Source: Bacteroidales bacterium (GTDB taxonomy: Bacteria > Bacteroidota > Bacteroidia > Bacteroidales > P3). From it: a DNA stretch of 64,000 nucleotides. Positions 37,601 to 46,495 of the stretch are shown one piece after another. The stretch is taken from assembly GCA_022482545.1 (NCBI GenBank), contig JAKVOZ010000005.1, positions 86,617-150,616 of the forward strand, read 5' to 3'. The notes under the pieces were generated by a model. It worked only from the letters and a program-made list of their open reading frames with translations. It ran no database searches and was not told where the DNA came from. Numbering within the stretch: the first letter of the stretch is position 1; every line of letters starts with the position of its first letter. The translations under genes and the position numbers were made by a program.

Positions 37601-39437
37601 TACTAATGATAGCATACCATCAAATAGTTTGCCAGCATTTGTTAACAATGAATCTAATAGATTAGCATTACTTTATGGACAAAATGAATGGAAGAAAGAT
37701 ACTGTATATTTTGATGCAGCCGGTACAAAGAGATTATTATTCTTAACATGGGGATACAACTCTACTGGTGCAACAGCAGTACCTGCCGCAATAGATAATA
37801 TTAATATTGCAGCTCCAACTTGCCAACGTCCAATGAGTTTAGTAGCTAATAATTTAACAACGACAACAGCTCATCTATCTTGGGTAGGGACAGCAAGTGC
37901 TTATAAGATTCGTTATAGAGCAACAACTGATACAGTATATACATACCAAACAGTAACAACAAACTCTGCAACATTAACAGGTTTAACATCACCTACAAAT
38001 TATGTAGTAAGTGTTGCTTCAATATGTGGAGCAGGAGATACTTCTGTTTATAGTACATCAGTAGCATTTAAGACTCCTTGTTATGATGCAGCCATTTCAA
38101 CATTCCCTTATTTAGAAGGATTTGAAAGTGGATTATCTTGCTGGAATCAACAATATGTTATTGGAACAGATAATTGGATTGATACAACTATTTATCATGA
38201 TAGTGAGCAAACAGTAGGAATTCCAGAAGGAACACATATGGCATATATCTTTTCACAAGATAGAGGAAATACAACAAGACTTGTTTCTCCAGTATTTAAC
38301 ATAACTTCATTGATTAGTCCTTATTTATCATTTAAACATATTCAAAAATTATGGTCAGGTGATCAAGATTCATTACAAGTATTATATAGAACATCTGATA
38401 CAAGTAGTTGGATTAAGATAGGTTCATACAATGGAAACATCGCAACATGGAAACTTGACTCAGTTGCTTTACCTTCTGCTTCTGCAAATTATCAGATAGC
38501 ATTCCAAGGTGTATTAACTTATGGTTATGGAATAGGAATTGATGATGTTAAAGTTTATGGTCTTGGAGTAGTTCCAATAGTAACAACAGGAAGCTCAACA
38601 GATGTTAGTCAAACATCAGCAACATTGAGTGGAAATGTTACAGTAGGTAGTGAAACAATAACAGAACAAGGATTTGAATGGAAAGCAGTAAGTGATGCTA
38701 ACTTCACAGCTCTTCCTGTAACTGGAACAACATTAACAGCGACATTAAATACATTAACTCCAAATACACAATATGTATATAGAGCTTATGCAATAACAGA
38801 GAGTGGTACTTATCGTGGTTATGATTCAACATTCACAACGCTTCAAGGTACTGTAGTAGTAACAGACAGTATATCTACACAAGAAGCGAGCAATGTAGAA
38901 GCAACGACAGCGACATTAAATGGTAAGATAGAGAGAATGGGAAGTACAGTAAGCAATGTAACAGTTGGATTTGTACTATCAACTCAAAACGATCCAGAAT
39001 TAACGACAGCCGGAGTAATAAATAATCCAGTAACATATACAGAAGGGATGACAACATTCAATCATATAACAAGTGGATTACAGTCAGCTACAGCATATTT
39101 CTATCGTGCATATATAACAAATAATGGCACGACAACATATGGAGCAAGCAAGACATTTACAACAAAGAGTGGTTTGTTAGAAGTAGATAACAACAGAATG
39201 AAAGTAACAATCTATCCAAATCCGACAGAAGGTAATACAACATTATCAATAGAAGGATTGAAAGAGAATGCAAAGGTTATAATGACAGATGTACAAGGGA
39301 GAGTAGTAAGCAGTCAAGCAATGACAGCAGGACAAAAGACTTTGACAATAAGCAGAAATAACCTAAGAGCAGGAGTATATTATGTAAGAGTTATAACAGA
39401 TAATCAAACTCGCACAGAGAAATTGATAATCAAATAA
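31659..39437 (+). CDS. Giant T9SS-secreted surface protein with Fn3 and adhesin-type repeats
   Basis: A 2592-residue exported protein: signal peptide MKKKWYFLLMAVIMAISGFSQ, then about eight composite repeats of roughly 270 residues. Each repeat has a fibronectin-III-like module opening with Cys (near residues 204, 475, 749, 1018, 1284, 1534, 1780 and 2054; typical motif T-T-N-A-T-I-S-W) and a jelly-roll/choice-of-anchor-J or cleaved-adhesin-like module (C-W followed by W-L-I-T-P or a Y-L-D-D strand). Two Ig-like modules occupy about 2303-2500. The last 85 residues from IYPNPTEGN are a type A T9SS sorting domain. Thr, Ser and Asn are strongly enriched and there is no obvious enzyme domain. Probably an adhesin or S-layer-like surface fibre. 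Confidence 0.85.
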   Translation: MKKKWYFLLMAVIMAISGFSQTTLNLTVGNGTATNSYVPSNTYYNYSLSEAIYKQSEIGIDGTINSLSYYATSSDATNRHLIVYMAEKSKASFSSTTDYVALTDLHRVFTGDVSFTENSWTTVNLTTPFQYQDTANLIIVVVDSTGDYTENSSSYQSTTTTDKSCIYFYQDGGYINPSSPTAYYYGTLKNRANIKLNITTTSQYCAAPSNLKTSNISMNGATVSWAGVTGGKYKLEYKPSSDTNWADATIVNNITDTFSVLSSLTQATYYDVRVQNVCSSTSSSSYVIGKFRTDSPHITTFPYNQDFEDSTNTQEWTFTSDVANQGWFIGSATGNTGNSMYISNDNGVTNAYNTSTVNYSYAYINVDFGSASEYDLSFDWKGYGESSSYDYLSVYTLNDTILVPTTGFPNSNDTIGVKLLGKFNMDSTWKHKTISLSGDVYSNTVKKILFVWWNDGGSGYQPPIAVDNVSIVETECVKPTNLSVDNITTTNATIHWSTRGTTATSWTVYYKSSSDASWNQTNVSDILADLGDNLHPSLAYKAFVVADCGSIASDTILFNTSCGVITNLPWVEDFESGSWTAAVAPGNAQAPNCWMNYNGGVSGYSSYNWERTTYSGHSGSSCASFSTGYSSLTSSHNDWLITPQITLTGNQRFSFYASNSDDENADNLSVWISYPDSTISAPATVNDTLRAFHKIYTATIPAGDAWTKFEIPLTDYTGTYNIAIVKTTLPSGDYNNLYVDDISVSDMPSCRKVSNVVVNNITETEAQVTWTKGDESDSQWKIYCISSTTGDTTITTVMDTTYTLTSLTTSSQYSVYVTTDCGGVESELPTQGNVSFYTQCGNVSAFTQGFETGFLPNVVSPSNTQAPLCWLNFDGGYTSSYGGYKWEISTSTKHSGNNSAILSNYSNNSSDWLVTPILTLDGTQSISFWAKGYSGYNPKLAVKIYDVTTNGDIASINDTTMFTTLMPATSVNNANVTFHKYEINLSQYTTGNYRIAFVAQGNSNNLYLDDIVLGPKSTCPDVYGLTANAATTTSISTTVSTLNTNNEGGYVFYYGQDSSLTTKDSIVVVSDANLPAIIPNLTAGSTYYVTAKRACGAISLDTIKVILPSIAYLIPYNQDFEDSLSAAQQYTFSSNLTTQGWFIGSATGNTGNSMYISKDNGATNTYNMGASNYSYASIPIEFGDSYGYKLSFDWKANGEGSWDNVRVYILPLSTVIPTNDLPAVNPLGGDYMASSSTWQHKSYTLSASKYANTIQKLVFVWKNDGGGGSNPPAAIDNISFVGISCPAVENTSVSSITTTNATISWQEKGGATSWWLYYRPLGATNYDSIASTATTKDFGDSLLSGTTYQYYVKANCVDSLSAPTNISTFTTKCQTITSLPFTANFDNNQAGSLPNCWLAPVTYSSYPSVVAYSANSGTNSLVFASQSNSKPIYAVLPQIAVNTHDMRISFWGKAEYSGYPGKIEIGVMSDANDTSTFELVSSFVPTNEDYTQYTVGFGTTTLTGTTNYIAFRYRNSQYYYTYNIDDIIVDSLPACSAPQQLQVSNTTATTASLKWSKGHTTDNSWTIYYRDVNATTWDSLVVSADTNTIPNLLASHNYVCYVKTNCSGESASNQVYFATSCGEITSVPYVETFDYYGSKSYPTCWSKLSNDEDPYLTNYNSYSDKSLEMSTSSSYGTLYSYVITPAISTTIPINSLMVRFRAKVSTDSIPVEVGIMTNTTDTATFTNVGIVYPTQTAYNEYEVSLAGYQGTGNYVAIRVINQGDYEDTYIDNVIIKTIPACVRPISNSLAVAGVTSTSASVSFNDTVLNHILWNIYYRPYGTTTYSHLTVGAMTDTITGLTPNTLYEVYVTASCGSSTESEETDPVSFRTLQIPATAPYTTAFNTTNDNSSWTLLSNVATNRWIIGTNVNNSTDATSGALYVTNNTSGTYGASATQCFLYAYRDITFGNAEANYTLTFDYKTSGSINGTSVYSGLAVFVVNTNDSIPSNSLPAFVNNESNRLALLYGQNEWKKDTVYFDAAGTKRLLFLTWGYNSTGATAVPAAIDNINIAAPTCQRPMSLVANNLTTTTAHLSWVGTASAYKIRYRATTDTVYTYQTVTTNSATLTGLTSPTNYVVSVASICGAGDTSVYSTSVAFKTPCYDAAISTFPYLEGFESGLSCWNQQYVIGTDNWIDTTIYHDSEQTVGIPEGTHMAYIFSQDRGNTTRLVSPVFNITSLISPYLSFKHIQKLWSGDQDSLQVLYRTSDTSSWIKIGSYNGNIATWKLDSVALPSASANYQIAFQGVLTYGYGIGIDDVKVYGLGVVPIVTTGSSTDVSQTSATLSGNVTVGSETITEQGFEWKAVSDANFTALPVTGTTLTATLNTLTPNTQYVYRAYAITESGTYRGYDSTFTTLQGTVVVTDSISTQEASNVEATTATLNGKIERMGSTVSNVTVGFVLSTQNDPELTTAGVINNPVTYTEGMTTFNHITSGLQSATAYFYRAYITNNGTTTYGASKTFTTKSGLLEVDNNRMKVTIYPNPTEGNTTLSIEGLKENAKVIMTDVQGRVVSSQAMTAGQKTLTISRNNLRAGVYYVRVITDNQTRTEKLIIK

Positions 39438-39461
39438 ATCTTAAAGAATAAATAAGTAAAG

Positions 39462-39492
39462 GGTGGCAATTATATATTGCCACCTTTTTTTT
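39462..39492 (+). terminator. Terminator after the giant gene
   Basis: A 9-bp stem (39462-39470 and 39476-39484, 5-nt loop), extendable past a bulged G, followed by eight T's. Confidence 0.88.
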
Positions 39493-39531
39493 ATGTATTA
39501 TTGTTTTGTAAAAATAGTTCTTTAATCCAGT

Positions 39532-39712
39532 AAAATAGAATCAAGAACTATTTTATTATCTTTTGATTCTATTTTATTATAATAGCGATTCATTTTTTAG
39601 TATAAAGCAATGATAAAAATAAAACGAAGAAATAATTCAATAAAACGAAGATTCAGTCAAATATTTCTTCGCTTTATTCAAATAGAATAAAGAACTAATT
39701 TTTTAGAATAAA
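39532..39712. repeat. Intergenic repeat cluster (CTTCGTTT / AACTATTTTATTA family)
   Basis: A 13-bp inverted repeat (39532-39544 and 39563-39575) surrounds AACTATTTTATTATC. The 24-bp stretch 39546-39569 recurs exactly at 48615-48638 and resembles the 42-bp repeats at 25264-25389. AAAACGAAG words and their complement CTTCGCTTT follow. It fills most of the 365-bp gap 39438-39802. Confidence 0.8.
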
Positions 39713-39802
39713 AAGATAGTAAAAGATATAAAGAAATAGTGATAAGAATAGTACTTTGTAATGATATAAATTTATTTATAATTAATAGTTTTTATCTTGT
39801 TA

Positions 39803-41193
39803 CTAAGTGTATATCCAACTATCGGAAAGATATGCGTTTAAAAGATATGCTGTCCAAAGAATATTAAGTGCAATTGTTATGAAAAGTAATACATATATTG
39901 CTTTGTTAGAAAGATAACGATGGAAAAAAACCAACGTTGATGTAAGTATAAAAAGGTATATTCCAAAGCCATTATAATTTGTTAATGAATTACGACAAAG
40001 AAAGATAGCAATAAATGCAATAGCACAATAAATGTATTGCCATTTCTTATTCCTGTTTTGAATAGTTGTTTGAAAAAGTAAGAAAACAAAAAATGGATTA
40101 CAAAAGATATATCTTGCAAGTGAATTTAATGAGCCTTTCTGTGTTAATATTGCTACTAAAATATTACCTACAACATAAAACATTGAAAGATATTTGACAT
40201 AAAGGTAAGTATTTGGTGTATTCTCTTTGTGTTTTATTCCTTTTATAAAATCCCTTATTAAGATAATTATCATTGGGATTAAGAATATATAAACAAAAGG
40301 AAAGGTAATTGAACGTCCTTCATTAGACCAATCACTAAAAGGTATTTTAGGTAATGAGAATTCTTTTCCCCATAGTTTTTGTGCATTGATGAAGGAGAAC
40401 CAACTATCTGCCCCTTGAATCTTTTGATACAACATAACAAAGAACACTCCTAAAACAATTGGCATAAGCCTTTTTGATATCTCAATAATAAACTTCTTAA
40501 ATGAAAAATTTGAACTATTGATAAGTATTTCTGTACAAATGAATGCAATAATAAATATACTTGCAGAACTTTTTGTCATTGAAGCAAGCATAAAACCAAT
40601 GAAATAAATCCAATATTTTTGTTTTATTATGCCATATAAACCTATTGAAATAGTTAGAAAAACAATGCTTCCGTGTATGGTATAAGATAAACTACAAGCA
40701 TAGGAATGCAAAGCGTTAAAAAGAAAACCCATTTTGGAACCTTATCTTTAAACATCTTAATAAAAAGAATCATACCCAAACAAAAAAGAGCATAATTAAA
40801 AAGAGTGATACCAAAAGAAGATAAGGTTGTTAGTCGCCATATTACAGGGAAAAGCGGGAAAAATGCAAAAGAATATTTACTGTCTTTATCTTTATATAAA
40901 TAATCTTTTATTCTTTTATAATGGTCTCCGTCCCAAACAGAATACGAGTCATTCTTTATCTCAACGAAAGGTTTCTTTTCTTGTTTTACATCTTTTGAAC
41001 CGTCTTCTTTATATACATTAGTATAATTCTTTATTATTGGAGAAAAATACCTATATATTCTTTGTTTTTGCAAAAGATAATCAGTAGTAAATACTAAACT
41101 ACAAAACATTACCATAGCGACCAAAAACAAAAAAACAAATTTATTATTTTCTTTTATTGATGCTATCATTATTGTGTTTTTATGAGACTTCAA
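39803..41193 (-). pseudogene. Membrane GT-C-type glycosyltransferase, split by a frameshift
   Basis: Two overlapping frames together make one multi-pass protein of about 460 residues. The first part (41193 to 40654, 179 residues) has a WDGDHYKRI motif in the first extracytoplasmic loop and FAFFPLFPVIWR, typical of GT-C/PIG-V-like mannosyltransferases. It stops just after IPYTEALFF, where family members continue with more helices. That continuation (LTISIGLYGII and on) lies in the other frame (to 39803). Adding one T to the T5 run complementary to 40658-40662 joins the frames cleanly. This may be a real mutation, a slippage site or an assembly error. It is 3 nt after nadB and ends in TAG. Confidence 0.75.
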
Positions 41194-41196
41194 ACT

Positions 41197-42762
41197 TTAT
41201 TTCTTTGGCGGATAATCTATGTTATAATTAAGTCCAACACTCTCTTTTCTCTCCATTGCCATCTTAATAATAAGATAAGCATTAGCAATAAGGTTTCTTA
41301 ACTCGCATAGTTGAGGAGTAAGAACAGAACGAGAATATAGCTCTTCTGTCTCTTTGTTTATTAAACCTGTTCTAATAAAAGCTCTCTGCAAACGAAGATC
41401 AGAGCGAACGATGCCAACATAATTAGACATTATTTGTTGTAATTCTTTTTGTGTTTGAGTAATAAGACTCATCTCTTCATTAAATATCATTCCTTCTGCA
41501 TTCCAATCAGGTATCTGATTACAAAAATCAATATCTTTTATAGCTTCTTTTGAATCCAAAGCAGCTCTACGAGAATAAACTAATGCTTCTAAAAGAGAAT
41601 TTGATGCTAAACGGTTAGCTCCATGTAGTCCAGTACAAGAACATTCTCCTGTTGCATAAAGATGTTTTATTGTTGTCCTTGCATATTCATCAACAACAAT
41701 ACCACCGCAACCATAATGTGCAGTAGGAACAACAGGAATCATATCCTTAGTTATATTTATCCCTATCTCTAAACATTTTGCATAGATATGAGGAAAATGA
41801 TGCATTATTTCTTCCTTGGATATTTCTCTACAATCTAAAAATACGTGATCATCTCCACTTTTTGCCATCTCAGTATTTATTGATCTTGCAACAATATCTC
41901 TTGGAGCAAGCGAACCACGAGAATCATATTTAGACATAAATGCTTCTCCGTTCATATTCTTTAATATTGCTCCAGCTCCACGCATTGCTTCCGTTATAAG
42001 AAAAGAAGGTTTTTCTATCGGATTATATAAGGCTGTTGGGTGAAATTGAACAAACTCCATATTCTTTAACCAACCTTTTGCTCTATGTACCATTGCTTGT
42101 CCGTCTCCAGTTGCAACAACAGGTGATGTAGTTGCACTATAAACATTACCATTGCTACCGGTAGCAATCATTATAACTTTTGCAAGATAAGTATCAATCG
42201 TATTAGTATTTTTATTCAACACATAGGCACCATAACATTCAACATTATCCATATGTCTATTTGCTTCTTTGCCTAAATGATGTTGAGTAAGAAGGTCTAT
42301 TGTAAATTGATATTCTTTAAGTTCTATATTTTTATTTTTTCTTACTGCTTCTAAAAGAGCTCGTTCTATTTCTGCACCTGTATTATCTTGATGATGGAAA
42401 ATACGATGTTCTGAATGTCCTCCTTCTCTTGCTAAATCATAAACGCCAGTACTTGTTTTGTCAAATTTAGCTCCCCATGCAATAAGTTCTTTTATTCTAT
42501 CTGTTGATTCAGTTATTGTTATTCTTACACTTTTTTCATCACATAAACCAGCACCAGCTATTAATGTATCATGAATATGTTTCTCATAAGTATCAGGACT
42601 ATACATTACTGCTGCAATACCTCCTTGGGCATATTTAGTAGAACTTTCTACTGCTTCTGCCTTTGTTAATATTGTAACTTTGCCATATTTAGATACTTCC
42701 AATGCATAACTAAGTCCTGCTATTCCAGAACCTATTACAAGAAAATCTACTTTATATCGCAT
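41197..42762 (-). CDS. nadB: L-aspartate oxidase
   Basis: A flavoenzyme oxidising L-aspartate to iminoaspartate for NAD synthesis. The 521-residue protein has the FAD Rossmann start GSGIAGLSYALEVSKYG, the substrate-loop segment REGGHSEHRIFHHQDNTG, and GEC-S-C-T-G-L-H-G-A-N-R-L-A-S-N-S-L-L-E-style FAD motif (GECSCTGLHGANRLASNS), which with its length favours NadB over succinate dehydrogenase flavoprotein. nadA and nadC are not adjacent. It lies 20 bp downstream of atpG, so it is probably expressed with the ATPase genes. Confidence 0.95.
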   Translation of the reverse strand: MRYKVDFLVIGSGIAGLSYALEVSKYGKVTILTKAEAVESSTKYAQGGIAAVMYSPDTYEKHIHDTLIAGAGLCDEKSVRITITESTDRIKELIAWGAKFDKTSTGVYDLAREGGHSEHRIFHHQDNTGAEIERALLEAVRKNKNIELKEYQFTIDLLTQHHLGKEANRHMDNVECYGAYVLNKNTNTIDTYLAKVIMIATGSNGNVYSATTSPVVATGDGQAMVHRAKGWLKNMEFVQFHPTALYNPIEKPSFLITEAMRGAGAILKNMNGEAFMSKYDSRGSLAPRDIVARSINTEMAKSGDDHVFLDCREISKEEIMHHFPHIYAKCLEIGINITKDMIPVVPTAHYGCGGIVVDEYARTTIKHLYATGECSCTGLHGANRLASNSLLEALVYSRRAALDSKEAIKDIDFCNQIPDWNAEGMIFNEEMSLITQTQKELQQIMSNYVGIVRSDLRLQRAFIRTGLINKETEELYSRSVLTPQLCELRNLIANAYLIIKMAMERKESVGLNYNIDYPPKK

Positions 42763-42782
42763 TACTTATTTTTATTATCTTT

Positions 42783-43658
42783 TTAGCTTAAAGCATTGGC
42801 ACCACTACATATTTCTATGATTTCATTAGTGATAGCTGCTTGTCTTTCTTTATTATATGTCAATCTTAATTCTTTCAAAAGTGATTGAGCATTATCCGTT
42901 GCCTTATTCATACTACTCATTCTTGCTCCATGTTCAGAAGTAAATGAATCTAAGAAACATTTATACATCTGAGTATGTAAAGCTTGAGGTACTACACTTT
43001 CTATTATTTCATTCTTACTTGGCTCAAAGATATAATCAACTAAAACATTATTCTTATTAGTATCTGTTTGTTCATTTAATGTTATAGGAAGAAAAGTTTC
43101 TGTTGTAATTATTTGAGTGGCTGCATTTTTAAACTTGTTGTATATTATCTCAATCCTATCATATTTCTTATTAATGAAATCTTGCATTATCTTTTCTGCT
43201 ATATCATTAATAGTATTAAAATTAAGATTATCCCATACTTCGTCTTTACTTCCTAAATAATCTATATCTTTTATCCTTTTAAACATTACATCTCCTCTCT
43301 TACCAAAAGAGAGAAGATGCACTGTTTCTTTTTTTTCTTTATATAAAGTTATCCTATTTATAGTTGTTTTTATTATAGAAGAGTTAAATGTTGAACACAA
43401 CCCTTTATTTGAAGTCAATGCTATAATTAAGACATCTTTTTCTTGTTTTTCTTTTCTGGCATAAGGCATATCTGCTGAAGAACTACTTCCAAGTTTATCC
43501 ATAATCTCTGTCATCTTAGTTGAATAAGGACGCAATTTCATAATAGCAGTTTGTGATTTACGTAGTTTAGCTGCTGAAACCATTTTCATTGCAGATGTTA
43601 TCTGCTGAGTAGAAGCAACAGAAGCTATTCTATTACGTATTTCTTTTAAGTTTGCCAT
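42783..43658 (-). CDS. atpG: F-type ATP synthase gamma subunit
   Basis: The central rotor stalk of F1. The 291-residue protein shows the conserved ends: MANLKEIRNRIASVASTQQI with SAMKMVSAAKLRK at the N-terminus and SSMNKATDNAQSLL with YNKERQAAITNEIIEI at the C-terminus, which form the coiled coil. The gene follows atpA after 7 bp. In most Bacteroidota atpG closes this gene cluster; here nadB follows. Confidence 0.95.
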   Translation of the reverse strand: MANLKEIRNRIASVASTQQITSAMKMVSAAKLRKSQTAIMKLRPYSTKMTEIMDKLGSSSSADMPYARKEKQEKDVLIIALTSNKGLCSTFNSSIIKTTINRITLYKEKKETVHLLSFGKRGDVMFKRIKDIDYLGSKDEVWDNLNFNTINDIAEKIMQDFINKKYDRIEIIYNKFKNAATQIITTETFLPITLNEQTDTNKNNVLVDYIFEPSKNEIIESVVPQALHTQMYKCFLDSFTSEHGARMSSMNKATDNAQSLLKELRLTYNKERQAAITNEIIEICSGANALS

Positions 43659-43665
43659 AGCTTAT

Positions 43666-45252
43666 TTATTTTTTAATAGTATATTTATTACTTACTTCAA
43701 TAGCTACTTTATGTAACTTTTCAAGAATATCGTCATTTATCTTACCATTTCTTAATTCTTCAAGAAGTGGTTTTTCTTTCATCTCTAAATAATTCAAATA
43801 TTCTTTTTCAAAATCTTGAACTTTATTAATTGGAATATTTTGTAACCAATCTTTTGTTCCACATGCAATGATAGCTATTTGATTTTCTACTGGCATTGGA
43901 GAATATTGTGGTTGTTTAAGAATCTCAACATTTCTTTTACCTTTTTCAAGTACCATCTTAGTTGCAGCATCAAGGTCTGAACCAAACTTAGAGAATGCTT
44001 CCAACTCACGATATTGTGCTTGATCAAGTTTCAATGTACCAGATATCTTCTTCATTGATTTAATCTGAGCTTTTCCCCCAACTCTTGATACTGAGATACC
44101 AACATTAATTGCAGGACGAATACCAGAATTGAATAAATTTGCTTCCAAGAATATTTGACCATCAGTAATTGAAATAACATTAGTAGGAATATATGCAGAA
44201 ACATCTCCTGCTTGTGTTTCAATGATAGGAAGTGCTGTTAATGAACCACCACCTTTTACTTTGTCCTTTAAACTTTCTGGCAAATCATTCATATTCTTTG
44301 CAACTTCGTCTTCATCAATAACCTTGCAAGCTCTTTCCAAAAGACGAGAATGAAGATAGAATACATCTCCTGGATAAGCCTCACGCCCTGGTGGACGACG
44401 AAGTAATAAAGACACTTCACGATATGCTACTGCTTGTTTGCTTAAATCATCATAAATAACAAGAGCTGAACGCCCAGTATCTCTAAAATATTCTCCTATT
44501 GCTGCTCCTGCAAATGGTGCATAATATTGCATTGCTGCTGGGTCTGATGCTGTTGCTGCAAGAACAATAGTATATTTCATAGCTCCTTTTTCTTCCAAAG
44601 TCTTAACAAGTGTTGCAACTGTTGAGCCTTTTTGTCCACAAGCTACATAAATACAATATACAGGATTACCTTTATCGTAGTATTGTTTTTGATTAATTAT
44701 AGTATCTATTGCAATAGCTGTCTTTCCTGTTTGTCTATCTCCAATAATCAACTCTCTTTGTCCTCTTCCTATTGGTATCATAGAGTCAATAGCTTTCAAT
44801 CCTGTTTGCAAAGGTTCTTCTACTGGTTGACGAAAGATAACTCCTGGAGCTTTTCTTTCCAAAGGCATTTCAAAAGTCTCTCCTTCTACTGCTCCTTTTC
44901 CATCTATTGTTTGTCCTATTGTATTGATTACTCTTCCAACTAAACCTTCTCCAACTTTTATTGATGCTATTAATTTTGTCCTTTTAACAGAATCTCCTTC
45001 ATTTATTGACTCAGAATCTCCTAAAAGCACAATACCAACATTATCTTCTTCAAGGTTCTGAACTATTCCCTGCACTCCATTAGCAAATTCTACTAATTCG
45101 CCAGATTGTGCATTCATCAGTCCATACACACGTGCAATACCATCTCCTACTGATAACACTGTCCCTATTTCTTCTAAGGAAGTATCTAAATCAGCATTAG
45201 ATAACTGCTGTCTTAATATTGCCGTAACTTCTGATGGTTTAATATCTGCCAT
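43666..45252 (-). CDS. atpA: F-type ATP synthase alpha subunit
   Basis: The non-catalytic nucleotide-binding subunit of F1, 528 residues. Present are the P-loop [25 protein letters not shown], the [17 protein letters not shown]alker B region and the alpha signature [14 protein letters not shown]. It keeps the alpha-type Gln of GQKGSTV. It lies 42 bp after atpH, the widest gap among atpF-H-A-G. The catalytic beta subunit (atpD) is not in the window. Confidence 0.97.
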   Translation of the reverse strand: MADIKPSEVTAILRQQLSNADLDTSLEEIGTVLSVGDGIARVYGLMNAQSGELVEFANGVQGIVQNLEEDNVGIVLLGDSESINEGDSVKRTKLIASIKVGEGLVGRVINTIGQTIDGKGAVEGETFEMPLERKAPGVIFRQPVEEPLQTGLKAIDSMIPIGRGQRELIIGDRQTGKTAIAIDTIINQKQYYDKGNPVYCIYVACGQKGSTVATLVKTLEEKGAMKYTIVLAATASDPAAMQYYAPFAGAAIGEYFRDTGRSALVIYDDLSKQAVAYREVSLLLRRPPGREAYPGDVFYLHSRLLERACKVIDEDEVAKNMNDLPESLKDKVKGGGSLTALPIIETQAGDVSAYIPTNVISITDGQIFLEANLFNSGIRPAINVGISVSRVGGKAQIKSMKKISGTLKLDQAQYRELEAFSKFGSDLDAATKMVLEKGKRNVEILKQPQYSPMPVENQIAIIACGTKDWLQNIPINKVQDFEKEYLNYLEMKEKPLLEELRNGKINDDILEKLHKVAIEVSNKYTIKK

Positions 45253-45294
45253 ATTACGTTATTTTTTATTTTTATTTATCCTTTAATATCTTGT

Positions 45295-45852
45295 TTAACT
45301 TACTTTCTCACAAAAATCTTTTGCAAACATTTTCTTTAATTTAATAAGCTTATTCAAAAAGCTTGCATCATATTGTTTTCCTTCTAATGTAAGACAAAAG
45401 CCCCCTATAAGTTTTGGATTTACTCTTATTTGCAAATCAATATCACTATTAAGTTCTTTCTTCAACTGTTCTTTTATTTGAGAAATTATATCTTGACTAA
45501 GCGTTTGAGCTGTTATCAATTCTGTTGTCTTAATATTATTTGCTTTCTTATATATCTCTAAATATCTTTCACATATTCCAAGTAAATAAATATCTCTTCT
45601 TTTCTTTACTATAAGAGAAAGAAAACTTATTGTTAGTTCTTGGCATCTATCTTTAAATATTTTTTCTAATATAGATTTTTTATCCAAAGGTTTAATGATA
45701 GGGTTTTTAAGTATAACTTGAAATTCATGATTTTCTTGGCATACCTTTTTTATCATTGACATATCATCAAAGACTTCTTTGGTTTTATTATCTTCTTTTG
45801 CCAAATCAAACAATGATTGAGCATAACGAGTCTGTAATTTAAATTCGTCCAT
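45295..45852 (-). CDS. atpH: F-type ATP synthase delta subunit
   Basis: The peripheral-stalk subunit that joins F1 to the b dimer. The 185-residue protein begins with the helical N-terminal domain (RYAQSLFDLAKEDN) and has the C-terminal signature strand IGGFCLTLEGKQYDASFLNKL, a form of the delta/OSCP motif. It is highly charged and helical throughout. It starts 2 bp after atpF. Confidence 0.92.
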   Translation of the reverse strand: MDEFKLQTRYAQSLFDLAKEDNKTKEVFDDMSMIKKVCQENHEFQVILKNPIIKPLDKKSILEKIFKDRCQELTISFLSLIVKKRRDIYLLGICERYLEIYKKANNIKTTELITAQTLSQDIISQIKEQLKKELNSDIDLQIRVNPKLIGGFCLTLEGKQYDASFLNKLIKLKKMFAKDFCEKVS

Positions 45853-45854
45853 AA

Positions 45855-46349
45855 TTAATTCAAATTAATTTTTTCCATTTCTTTGGAAATTATTTCCTCG
45901 CTTTTCTTTTTGTCAGATACTTCTGCTTGCAAAACTTTTTCTGCTATCTCAATTGAAAGATTTGCTACTTCTTTTTTCAATTCAGTCATAGCTTTTATTT
46001 TCTCATTATTTATACTTTCTTTTGCAGAAGTTATGATTTTTGAAGCTTCATCTTGTGCTTGTTGTTTTGCTTGATTAATCATATTATCTTTTATTTCTCT
46101 TGCTTGTTTAAGTATATCATCTCTTTCTTGTTGAGCTTTTCTTAATAGTTCTTCATTTCCAGAAGTAAGTTTAGCCATTTCTTCTTTAGCTTGTTCTGCT
46201 TTTTCAAGAGATTCTTTTATTGCTTGTTCTCTTTTCTTTAATCCCTTTATAATTACTGGCCAACCCCACTTTCCAAGAATAATCAATATTATCAAGAAAG
46301 TTAATGTCATCCAAAAGATTAATCCTATGCCTGGCGTTAATAAACTCAT
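45855..46349 (-). CDS. atpF: F-type ATP synthase b subunit
   Basis: The peripheral-stalk subunit, 164 residues. It has a single N-terminal helix (residues 5-25: LTPGIGLIFWMTLTFLI region) followed by a long charged coiled coil rich in Lys, Glu and Ala with KKREQAIKESLEKAEQAKEE. The start L-L-T-P-G-I-G-L-I-F-W is the usual Bacteroidota AtpF N-terminus. A strong hairpin lies between it and atpE. Confidence 0.94.
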   Translation of the reverse strand: MSLLTPGIGLIFWMTLTFLIILIILGKWGWPVIIKGLKKREQAIKESLEKAEQAKEEMAKLTSGNEELLRKAQQERDDILKQAREIKDNMINQAKQQAQDEASKIITSAKESINNEKIKAMTELKKEVANLSIEIAEKVLQAEVSDKKKSEEIISKEMEKINLN

Positions 46350-46423
46350 ATCTTAATTTATTTCTTCGTTTTATTTAATTATATCCTTAATATAATCTAT
46401 TATTTCTTTGTTTTATTTTAATA

Positions 46424-46468
46424 AATGAATAGCAAATCTTAACCTATCGTTACTATTTGCTATTCATT
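46424..46468 (-). promoter_or_regulatory. Hairpin between atpE and atpF
   Basis: A perfect 14-bp inverted repeat (46424-46437 and 46455-46468, 17-nt loop) in the 146-bp atpE-atpF gap. No strong U-tract follows on the minus strand, so it looks more like a partial terminator or an RNA-stability element for the high-copy c-subunit mRNA than a complete stop. Confidence 0.6.
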
Positions 46469-46495
46469 CTCATTTACCATTATGTTTTCTAAAAA

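Noticed and set aside
32210..39057. Minus-strand frames inside the giant surface protein gene
   Set aside because: Low-complexity Leu-rich shadows caused by Thr/Ser/Asn-rich coding on the plus strand.
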